From Spirochaetota bacterium (lineage in GTDB: Bacteria; Spirochaetota; Spirochaetia; SZUA-6), in NCBI GenBank assembly GCA_003641675.1, contig QNBI01000075.1, positions 1-7,876 on the forward strand: DNA of 7,876 nucleotides, in the 5' to 3' direction. The notes beneath the pieces were generated by a model, which did no database searches, had not been told where the DNA came from, and saw only the letters and a program-made list of their open reading frames with translations. A program made the position numbers and the translations under genes. Within the stretch, counting starts at the first letter, position 1, and every line of letters begins with the position of its first letter. Of this stretch, positions 1-5,470 are shown one piece after another.

Positions 1-336
1 GTACAGATACTTGTTCCTGTAATTGTTATTCTTTCGTTAATAGGCTCCTATGCGATTCAGGGCCAGGCAATTATGGCTGCAATTTTTGATATGGGAGTGG
101 CTCTCTTTTTAGGGATAATCGGATATTTTCTAAAAAAAGGAGGCTATCCGATTGCCCCGATAGTTCTGGGATTAATCTTAGGAGGGATGTTCGAAGAAAA
201 TTTTAGAAGGGCGGTTAAACTTGCAAGGGGTAACTATTTTATATTTTTCACCAAGCCAATCGCCCTCGTCTTTATTATTCTTGCAGTATTTTCGGTTCTC
301 CTTCCCCTGCTTAAGAAAAAAAGAGAAAATCGATGA
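1..336 (+). CDS. C-terminal part of a TctA-family tripartite tricarboxylate transporter permease (5' end outside window)
   Basis: The reading frame is open from base 1 and encodes the last 111 residues of a membrane protein. TctA is the large (about 500-residue, roughly 12-helix) permease subunit of tripartite tricarboxylate transporters, which import citrate-like carboxylates with a periplasmic binding protein and the small subunit TctB. Visible here are a hydrophobic segment at the start, a second one ending in IGYFLKKGGYPIAPIVLG, then GGMFEENFRRAVKLARG, a short FFTKPIA turn, a last membrane helix (about residues 84-104) and a basic tail (KKKRENR). The GYP-APLVLG and EENFRR blocks are the standard C-terminal signature of the family. 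The internal ATG at 73 is not the start, because family-type sequence continues upstream of it. The stop codon overlaps the next gene by 4 bases. TctB and TctC genes, if present, lie outside the window. The substrate cannot be told. Confidence 0.9.
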   Translation, partial: VQILVPVIVILSLIGSYAIQGQAIMAAIFDMGVALFLGIIGYFLKKGGYPIAPIVLGLILGGMFEENFRRAVKLARGNYFIFFTKPIALVFIILAVFSVLLPLLKKKRENR

Positions 337-953
337 CAAATATTAAAGGAAACGGTAAAACCGCTTTAGTTTTTGATTTCGACGGTACTTTAATAGATTC
401 CAAACAACTAAAAGAGGAAAACTATGTAAAGGCTTTCCATGCTGTATTCGGCACCGATGATAAAACGAGAGAAATAGTCTATGAATCATGCAGGAAAACA
501 GCGGGAGCAAACAGGTTTATACAACTGGAAGATACTCTAAACAAACTTAAAATAACAGCTAAAGACGGAGAAAAAGAAAAATGGAGCAGAACCTATTCTA
601 ATTTAAACAAAAAAGCTCTATTTAAGATAGAGGAATTTCCATCTGTCAGAAAGGTTCTCACTGAGCTTTCACGAAGGGGTTTTGCTATGTATGCCGCATC
701 CGGAATTCTGGATGATGAGTTTAACAGGGAACTTGCAAGGCGTAAACTTAACAGTTTTTTCAATGAAATACACGGTGGCGACAAGGTTGGTTTTTTAAAA
801 TCATTAAAAAATAAAGATTTTAAGAGAATAATCTTTGCAGGAGATACAAAATACGACAGAGAAGCAGCTTTAAAGGCAGGTGTAGAATTTTTCCTTATTA
901 ATGGTGATGAAGATATTCAAAAACTTTATAACCTCCTTCTAAGGCACCAATAA
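333..953 (+). CDS. HAD-superfamily hydrolase (putative phosphatase)
   Basis: This 206-residue cytoplasmic protein has the haloacid dehalogenase phosphatase layout. Motif I is DFDGTLID at residues 15-22 (nucleophile Asp15, general acid Asp17). A helical cap occupies about residues 25-100. Motif II is the AASG segment with Ser123. A lysine for motif III is probably Lys156 or Lys161. Motif IV is AGDTKYDREAA around residues 169-179, with Asp171 and Asp175 as magnesium ligands. Length and cap position fit the phosphoglycolate phosphatase/beta-phosphoglucomutase-like branch (cap C1). The substrate cannot be assigned, since these enzymes are promiscuous. The start ATG overlaps the TctA stop as ATGA, so the two genes are probably cotranscribed and translationally coupled. 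That suggests, but does not show, a role in metabolism of the imported compound. No Shine-Dalgarno sequence stronger than AAGAGA is seen upstream. Confidence 0.85.
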   Translation: MTNIKGNGKTALVFDFDGTLIDSKQLKEENYVKAFHAVFGTDDKTREIVYESCRKTAGANRFIQLEDTLNKLKITAKDGEKEKWSRTYSNLNKKALFKIEEFPSVRKVLTELSRRGFAMYAASGILDDEFNRELARRKLNSFFNEIHGGDKVGFLKSLKNKDFKRIIFAGDTKYDREAALKAGVEFFLINGDEDIQKLYNLLLRHQ

Positions 954-1221
954 AAAAATCGTTGAAATTTGTTCTTTTAAAGAAAAACCTCTCTGAAGGC
1001 TATTTTCTTGAAGGTATTACTAAGGAACTTTCCATGCGGAAGGAAAAGGCACTGCAGGTAATTCAGTTTCATGAAATGCACATTCTCAGGAAGCCGTAAG
1101 AAAAATAGGCATAAACAGAAACACACTGTATAAGAGCATACACGATGCAAGAATCAAACTAAAAAAATGTCTCCTTGAAAGGGGAATTAGCCCTGAGGAT
1201 ATGTGTGAGCTATTCAATTAA
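954..1221 (+). pseudogene. Remnant of an ECF-type sigma factor (region 4 only, frameshifted, 5' part missing)
   Basis: Two reading frames together spell a sigma region-4 module. The first frame, open from before 953 to a stop at 1097-1099, reads FLEGITKELSMRKEKALQ then VIQFHEMH, matching the 'VI.fhE' helix just before the helix-turn-helix. From about 1081 the match moves to another frame, HSQEAVRKIGINRNTLYK then SIHDARIKLKKCLLERG, ending at TAA 1219-1221. This is the DNA-recognition helix and the characteristic HDAR-KLKK tail. A single-base deletion around 1080-1086 would explain the shift. Sigma region 2 is absent: in-frame sequence begins right after the HAD stop, and the only starts (TTG at 962, ATG at 1034) have no good ribosome site and would not restore it. 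A sequencing error could explain the frameshift but not the missing first half. It is followed by an anti-sigma-like ORF, the usual gene order for such pairs. Confidence 0.6.
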
Positions 1222-1507
1222 AAAACTGTTTGCACGTATTGCACGATTTTCGCATTTTCTACAGGGCAGGAAAAAGATAAATATTTATAAACTCAAGACA
1301 ATACTTTACGGTATTTTTTCCACCCGGGAAGATGAAATTTTATATGAAGAGTGTTTTAATGAACTTGACAAACTTGTAGGTTTAGAGCTAAAAAGAAAAA
1401 ACCCTGCCAAAGCGCTTCCGCTTGTACAGGACCATCCCAACAGACACAGAGACTGCAGAGAGGAGTATAAAACCCTGCTTGAAGTACTTAAAAACCTAAA
1501 AGTTTAA
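1205..1507 (+). CDS. Zinc-finger anti-sigma-like domain protein, probably decaying
   Basis: The frame encodes about 100 residues if read from the GTG at 1205, which has GAGG six bases upstream and overlaps the sigma remnant by 17 bases. A TTG at 1175 is also possible. No ATG precedes the conserved part. From about residue 25 it resembles the small zinc-binding anti-sigma domain found next to ECF sigma factors: STREDEILYEECF, LDKLVGLEL, then ALPLVQDHPNRHRDCREEY. I recall the family pattern as C-x2-C at the first pair and H-x3-C-x2-C at the second. Here these are Tyr47-x2-Cys50 and His77-x3-His81-x2-Cys84, so two ligand positions are changed, though His81 could still bind zinc. The N-terminal 24 residues look unlike the family. 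With the upstream sigma gene broken, the ORF probably has no working partner at this locus. Whether it is expressed cannot be told. Confidence 0.55.
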   Translation: MSYSIKKLFARIARFSHFLQGRKKINIYKLKTILYGIFSTREDEILYEECFNELDKLVGLELKRKNPAKALPLVQDHPNRHRDCREEYKTLLEVLKNLKV

Positions 1508-1531
1508 ACTGCTTCATAGCGCTAATATAAT
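1503..1531 (+). promoter_or_regulatory. Candidate sigma70-type promoter for the uracil-DNA glycosylase gene
   Basis: TTTAAA (1503-1508, 4 of 6 to the -35 consensus) is separated by 17 bases from TATAAT (1526-1531, 6 of 6). Transcription would begin near 1538, after the ATG at 1534 but before the ATG at 1564, which favours 1564 as the real start. The -35 box overlaps the stop codon of the preceding ORF. The sequence is AT-rich, so chance matches are possible. Confidence 0.45.
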
Positions 1532-1563
1532 ATATGATTAAACCCAGAGATAAATACCGGAAA

Positions 1564-2316
1564 ATGGATGTATTAAAGGAACAAATAAAATCCTGCAGTA
1601 AATGCAGGCTCTCGGAGACAAGAATAAAGGCCCTTCCGGGCGAGGGAAATCTTAACGCTAAAATCATGCTCATAGCACAGGCTCCCGGAGCAGAGGAGGA
1701 TCGAAGCGGGAAGATGTTTACAGGCCCCTCCGGTAAAGTACTGGATGAACTTCTTAAAATAAACAGGATAAAAAGAGATTCTCTCTACATGACAAATCTT
1801 GTTAAATGCTTTCTGCCCAAATACAGGAAGCCGAAGCAGGATGAAATTAATGCCTGCAGCCCCTATCTTGACGAAGAAATAGAGATTGTTAACCCGGAAG
1901 TTCTTGTTACTCTCGGATACTATTCCTACTCGTATCTTATGGATAAATTCCATTTGCCTAGACCGGACAAGAACGCTTTGAGCAGTACTAACGGCAGGCT
2001 CATCCTTGCCGACAGTTATAAAATTCTACCCTTAAAGCATCCCGTTGCACTTCTCTACAGTAAAGATATAAAAAATGAAATGATTAAAAGTTATTCTTTA
2101 ATTAAAGTGCTGGAAACCACCTGTAAATGGTATCCTGTCTGTCCTGTTAAGTACTTCACAGACAGAGGATTAATCGACGAGAAGTGGGTAAAGCTCTACT
2201 GCAAAGGGAACTGGGCGAGCTGCACGAGGTACCAAATGGAGGAAAGAGGGAAGTATCATCCCGACTGGATGCTTCCGGACGGTTCTTTAAACGAATCTTT
2301 AAAGTATCATTACTAA
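1564..2316 (+). CDS. Uracil-DNA glycosylase, family-4-like with iron-sulfur cysteines and an extra C-terminal Cys domain
   Basis: The product (250 residues) should remove uracil from DNA as the first step of base-excision repair. Four cysteines have the spacing of the family-4 iron-sulfur cluster: C11-x2-C14 near the N-terminus, C82 in TNLVKC, and C98 in ACSPYL. Motif 1 is AQAPGAEED (38-46), where the family normally has GE(A/G)PG. The following MFTGPSGKVLDELL and the Asn78 block (YMTNLVK) are typical, and the second active-site motif is KHPVALL with His159. Family-4 enzymes are usually near 190-220 residues. Here about 65 more follow, with C187, C193, C213 and C220 and a HPDWMLPDG segment (232-240), suggesting a second metal site. 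The start at 1564 leaves ten residues before CSKC and lies downstream of the predicted transcription start. ATG 1534 would add ten residues and lacks a ribosome site. The gene converges on typA with 14 bases between stops. Confidence 0.88.
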   Translation: MDVLKEQIKSCSKCRLSETRIKALPGEGNLNAKIMLIAQAPGAEEDRSGKMFTGPSGKVLDELLKINRIKRDSLYMTNLVKCFLPKYRKPKQDEINACSPYLDEEIEIVNPEVLVTLGYYSYSYLMDKFHLPRPDKNALSSTNGRLILADSYKILPLKHPVALLYSKDIKNEMIKSYSLIKVLETTCKWYPVCPVKYFTDRGLIDEKWVKLYCKGNWASCTRYQMEERGKYHPDWMLPDGSLNESLKYHY

Positions 2317-2330
2317 ACTATTTAGCCTGT

Positions 2331-4169
2331 CTATCCGGATACACTTAGATTTCGCCTGCTGTCCATCTTTCTCTGCTGAGCCTGCAGTATGGTTTTTCTC
2401 ATACGTATTATTTTAGGAGTCACCTCAACAAGCTCGTCATCACCGATATACTGGATTGCACGCTCCAGAGTAAGAGAAACTATAGGAGTAAGCGTAACAG
2501 CATCGTCCTTACCTGCAGCACGCATATTGGAGAGTTTTTTCGGTTTACAGGGGTTAACATTTAAATCATTCTCCCTGTTATGCTCTCCCACGATCATTCC
2601 TTCATAAACCGTGTCACCCGGTTTTATAAAGAGTTTTCCGCGTGCTTCAAGATTTGCAAGGGCATATGCAACAGCTGTACCCGACCTGTCGGAAACGAGA
2701 CTGCCGGTAAATCTCGTAGGGAATTCACCTCTAAAATCTTCATACCCTTTAAAGGATGAATTAATTGTTCCGGTACCTCTGGTATCCGTTAAAAACTCAT
2801 CCCTGTAACCGATAAGAGCCCTTGACGGAACAGTGAATGAGAGCCTTATACGGCCATTGCCCGTATGTTCGATCCCCGATAAAAGACCCTTGCGCTTTAA
2901 AAGTTTTTCCGTAACAATTCCGCTATAGGTATTTTCACAGTCAATTAGGACGTCCTCTACCGGTTCCTGTTTTTTACCATTTTTATAGCGGTAGATAACT
3001 TTAGGCCTTCCCACACACAGCTCAAAGCCTTCCCGGCGCATCGTCTCTACGATAATCGCCATCTGGAATTCACCACGCCCCTTTACGATAAATCCCTCTT
3101 TATCTTCCGTCTCCTCAACACGAATAGAGACGTTAAGCAGGCTCTCCTTGACAAGCCTGTCCCGGATTTTACTCGGCTGGACAAACTTGCCGTCTCTACC
3201 TGCAAGGGGGGAAGTATTCCTTGTAAACCGCATAAACACGGTAGGCTCATCTACCGATATTCTGGGAAGTGGTTCGGGAGCTTCTCTTGTACAGATTGTA
3301 TCGCCAATATTTACGTTCTCTATGCCGGACAGCACAACTATATCGCCAGCTTCTACGGCTTTTGTTTCTCTTAAGCCCAAGCCATCGTACACCTGGAGTT
3401 TGGAAACCTTAAGGGGTACAAGTTTACCGCCTTCCTTGACACATACAAGATCTTCGCTGGAGAAGGCAGACCCATTTACAACCTTTCCCACTGCAAGCCG
3501 CCCTAAGTAGTTGGAATAGCTTAAGTCGGATACGAGCATCTGGAAGGGCTTGCCCTCTGTCGAAGCCGGAGGCGGTATGGTCTCTATTATCATATCCATT
3601 AAGAGATTAAGATTAAAACCTTTATCTCCGGGTTCTCTAACTACAGTACCCTCTCTGCCTACAGCATAAACAACCGGGAAATCCAGCTGTTCTTCCGTTG
3701 CACCCAAATCTATTAAAAGACTGTAAATTTCATCGAGGACTTCAAGGGGGCGCGCATCCTGCCTGTCTATCTTGTTAATTAATACAATAATATTTAGATT
3801 GAGCTTTAAGGCTTTATCGAGCACAAACCGTGTCTGCGGCAATGGGCCTTCCGAAGCGTCCACAAGCAGCAGGGCGCCGTCTGCCATAGAAAGAGCTCTT
3901 TCCACCTCCCCGCCGAAATCCGCATGCCCCGGAGTATCAATAATATTTATCTTTGTTCCTGCCCATTTAATAGCACAGTTCTTCGCCGCTATTGTAATTC
4001 CTCTCTCCCGTTCCAAGTCCATACTGTCCATAATTCTCTCATCTACTTCCTGGTCTTTCCGGAAGAGCCCGCTCTGTTTAAACATGGAATCTACAAGCGT
4101 TGTTTTCCCATGATCTACATGTGCGATAATAGCGATGTTGCGGATAGAAGGGTTGTATATCTTTTTCAT
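2331..4169 (-). CDS. typA: Ribosome-associated translational GTPase TypA/BipA
   Basis: This is a full-length (612-residue) member of the EF-G-like GTPase family that binds 70S ribosomes and supports large-subunit assembly and growth under stress or cold. GTPase motifs are intact: AHVDHGKTT (16-24), RERGITI with Thr59, DTPGH (78-82) and NKID (132-135). A beta-barrel domain (about 205-295), two EF-G-like alpha/beta domains (about 305-480, including GRGEFQMAIIVETMRREG) and the TypA-specific C-terminal domain with LTDTRGTGT and the MSNMRAAGKDD-like loop (KLSNMRAAGKDD) follow, ending in the usual VTPKIIRMRK helix. The G5 region reads YAVGREG where a Ser-Ala pair is common. I chose the ATG at 4167-4169 because it starts MKKIYNPSIRNIAIIAH as in the family. 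The TTG at 4208 would add 13 residues and overlaps a -10-like box. No strong Shine-Dalgarno precedes the ATG; AAAGG lies about 16 bases away. The gene is downstream of the aldo/keto reductase on the same strand. Confidence 0.97.
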   Translation of the reverse strand: MKKIYNPSIRNIAIIAHVDHGKTTLVDSMFKQSGLFRKDQEVDERIMDSMDLERERGITIAAKNCAIKWAGTKINIIDTPGHADFGGEVERALSMADGALLLVDASEGPLPQTRFVLDKALKLNLNIIVLINKIDRQDARPLEVLDEIYSLLIDLGATEEQLDFPVVYAVGREGTVVREPGDKGFNLNLLMDMIIETIPPPASTEGKPFQMLVSDLSYSNYLGRLAVGKVVNGSAFSSEDLVCVKEGGKLVPLKVSKLQVYDGLGLRETKAVEAGDIVVLSGIENVNIGDTICTREAPEPLPRISVDEPTVFMRFTRNTSPLAGRDGKFVQPSKIRDRLVKESLLNVSIRVEETEDKEGFIVKGRGEFQMAIIVETMRREGFELCVGRPKVIYRYKNGKKQEPVEDVLIDCENTYSGIVTEKLLKRKGLLSGIEHTGNGRIRLSFTVPSRALIGYRDEFLTDTRGTGTINSSFKGYEDFRGEFPTRFTGSLVSDRSGTAVAYALANLEARGKLFIKPGDTVYEGMIVGEHNRENDLNVNPCKPKKLSNMRAAGKDDAVTLTPIVSLTLERAIQYIGDDELVEVTPKIIRMRKTILQAQQRKMDSRRNLSVSG

Positions 4170-4199
4170 GAGTAGGCACGTTATACCTTTTAAATGAAA

Positions 4200-4205
4200 A
4201 TTATA
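4200..4205 (-). promoter_or_regulatory. Possible -10 box for typA
   Basis: On the minus strand bases 4205 to 4200 read TATAAT, about 30 bases upstream of the chosen typA ATG. Transcription would start near 4193. No convincing -35 hexamer lies at 16-18 bases (GTAAAT at 17), so this is a weak call. It supports the ATG at 4169 over the TTG at 4208. Confidence 0.3.
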
Positions 4206-4271
4206 CAAGGGCAGTTGTTATAATTTACTGCAAGTTCTAAATTTACACTAATTATTTTAAAACCTGTATAG

Positions 4272-4298
4272 CCGGTTAGTCCGGTTAATCCCGTTAAT
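4272..4298. repeat. Three tandem 9-base units (CCGGTTAAT type) between the reductase and typA
   Basis: The units are CCGGTTAGT (4272-4280), CCGGTTAAT (4281-4289) and CCCGTTAAT (4290-4298). Each differs from the middle copy by one base. A looser copy, CCCGTTTAA, lies at 4316-4324 inside the reductase 3' end. The short GTTAATCC-like period resembles dispersed intergenic tandem repeats I have seen in unrelated bacterial genomes, but I cannot test whether it recurs in this genome. Confidence 0.6.
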
Positions 4299-4310
4299 CT
4301 GCCGGGATTA
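4286..4310 (-). terminator. Hairpin at the end of the aldo/keto reductase gene, possible weak terminator
   Basis: TAATCCCG (4286-4293) and CGGGATTA (4303-4310) form a perfect 8-bp stem around a 9-base loop. The outer end of the arm at 4308-4310 is the reductase stop codon. On the reductase strand the next T run (TTTT, about 4257-4260) is some 25 bases further, so this is not a classic intrinsic terminator. It may instead protect the 3' end of the mRNA, or may be a by-product of the tandem repeats, which supply one arm. Confidence 0.35.
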
Positions 4311-5237
4311 TTTCTCCCGTTTAACCTTAGGCGCTTCTGTGAGAATATCATCTATCAATTTTAACTCCTCTTTAGATATAGATGCATCGAGAGCGCCGAG
4401 ATAGGTTAAAATATGCTCCGGTTTTTTGGCGCCCACAAGAGAACAGGAGACCTCTGCCTTCCTTAAAGCCCAGGCTAAGGAGAGCTGTATTAGGTTAAGC
4501 GACTTATCCGCTGCCACAGCTTGTAACTTTTCCGCTGTTTTAACATAGCCTTTAAGGTTCTCTTTCTTAAAGCGGTAAAACTCCGAACGTTCATCATCTG
4601 CACCGAAGGCCGTACTTTCCGTATATTTACCGGCAAGCAGGCCCTTTGCCAAAGTACTGTGAGATAGAATACCTATGCCATGCTCGCGGCAGAACGGTAT
4701 TTCCTCTGCTTCTATTTCCCTGTCGTACATATTGTAGCAGAGCTGGTTGCTGTCAAAATATGCTATATCCAGAGCCTTTAGAGCCTGGCTCATCTGCTGC
4801 GCATTAAAATTGGAAACACCTATAAACCGGGTTTTCCCCTCTTTCTGCAGTTCTCTTAAAGTTTCCATGCTCTCTTCTATGGGATATTCGGGCTTCCATC
4901 TATGAAGCTGGTACAAATCCACCCAATCTGTTTTTAGAGCGCTTAAGCTCCTCTCCACAGCAGACCGGATTCCTTTCCTGCTGAAATCCCCACTCACCTT
5001 TGTAGCTAAAAAACATCGATTCCTGTACCCTCCCCCTATCGCTTTGCCTATAATGTTCTCGCTTTCAAGGTATGCCTCTGCCGTATCAATTAAAGTTATT
5101 CCGTTCTCTATAGCTGCATGTATTGTATCTACTGCTGTTTTTTCATCTACACGCCCCATTCCACCGCCGAGAGTCCATGTTCCAAGGCCTATTACAGGTA
5201 CTTTTGGTCCGTTTTTACCAAGCCGTCTGTACTCCAT
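4308..5237 (-). CDS. Aldo/keto reductase (NADPH-dependent oxidoreductase)
   Basis: This 309-residue cytoplasmic protein is a complete (beta/alpha)8-barrel aldo/keto reductase, a family that reduces aldehydes and ketones with NAD(P)H. The catalytic tetrad is visible: Asp51 and Tyr56 in LIDTAEAYLESE, Lys80 in FLATKVSG and His112 in DLYQLHRW. Other family blocks are the N-terminal YRRLGKNGPKVPVIGLGTW, GKTRFIGVSNFN (cofactor and substrate side), QLCYNMYDREIE, LAKGLLAGKY, a DDERSEF loop and the cofactor phosphate-binding SLVGAKKPEHI. Length is normal for bacterial members of the family. The start has a good ribosome site: on the minus strand GGAGG precedes the ATG by about six bases. The substrate is unknown. 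The gene lies upstream of typA on the same strand but is separated by 138 bases, so cotranscription is possible rather than likely. It is divergent from the envelope gene at 5471. Confidence 0.93.
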   Translation of the reverse strand: MEYRRLGKNGPKVPVIGLGTWTLGGGMGRVDEKTAVDTIHAAIENGITLIDTAEAYLESENIIGKAIGGGYRNRCFLATKVSGDFSRKGIRSAVERSLSALKTDWVDLYQLHRWKPEYPIEESMETLRELQKEGKTRFIGVSNFNAQQMSQALKALDIAYFDSNQLCYNMYDREIEAEEIPFCREHGIGILSHSTLAKGLLAGKYTESTAFGADDERSEFYRFKKENLKGYVKTAEKLQAVAADKSLNLIQLSLAWALRKAEVSCSLVGAKKPEHILTYLGALDASISKEELKLIDDILTEAPKVKREK

Positions 5238-5261
5238 ATCTTCCCTCCATGTCTCTATAAA

Positions 5262-5290
5262 AATATATCTTATACAGACTGATGTTTAAA
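5262..5290 (-). promoter_or_regulatory. Candidate promoter of the aldo/keto reductase gene
   Basis: On the minus strand TTTAAA (5290-5285) is followed after 17 bases by TATATT (5267-5262). Transcription would start near 5255, giving an 18-base leader that holds the GGAGG ribosome site. Matches are 4 of 6 and 5 of 6 in AT-rich sequence, so this is tentative. Confidence 0.35.
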
Positions 5291-5344
5291 GCCCCCGTTC
5301 TGCTCCCCTTCCGTTATAATTTCTTTAAAATTCCTGCGGTGTTA

Positions 5345-5373
5345 TTGATTATTTATTTTCCTATATATATAAT
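5345..5373 (+). promoter_or_regulatory. Sigma70-type promoter for the envelope gene at 5471
   Basis: TTGATT (5345-5350) and a perfect TATAAT (5368-5373) are separated by exactly 17 bases. Transcription would start near 5380, leaving a leader of about 90 AT-rich bases in which I see no riboswitch or strong hairpin. AAAGG at 5457-5461, about nine bases before the ATG, is the ribosome site. The rest of the 5238-5470 region holds the reductase promoter and nothing else I recognise. Confidence 0.55.
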
Positions 5374-5470
5374 CTGCAATATCATAAATTTTTTATATAT
5401 CAAATGGATTTTTTCCAAAACTTGCTGTTCCTATTTTATTATTAATCCATTGCTTGAAAGGTTTGAGTAA

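Noticed and set aside
593..784. Minus-strand open frame inside the HAD gene
   Set aside because: It is a shadow of the conserved phosphatase frame.
954..1034. Short functional region-4-only regulator starting at TTG 962 or ATG 1034
   Set aside because: The frame ends at 1097-1099 before the recognition helix, so the product could not form a complete DNA-binding domain without frameshifting.
1534..1563. ATG at 1534 as the uracil-DNA glycosylase start
   Set aside because: No ribosome site precedes it and the predicted transcription start lies just after it. It cannot be fully excluded.
2389..4175. Several open frames on the + strand opposite typA
   Set aside because: They are antisense shadows of a highly conserved gene and show no recognisable domains or ribosome sites.
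4170..4208. TTG start that would lengthen TypA by 13 residues
   Set aside because: The extra residues do not resemble TypA and the TTG overlaps a -10-like TATAAT box, while the ATG at 4169 gives the usual family start.
4201..4310. Possible CRISPR or attachment site in the reductase-typA gap
   Set aside because: The repeats are only 9 bases, directly adjacent and without spacers, and no integrase, cas gene or tRNA is nearby.
5282..5470. 62-codon hydrophobic ORF just before the barrel gene
   Set aside because: It has no ribosome site, contains the best promoter of the region (5345-5373), and its Phe/Ile/Tyr-rich make-up is what random AT-rich DNA encodes.
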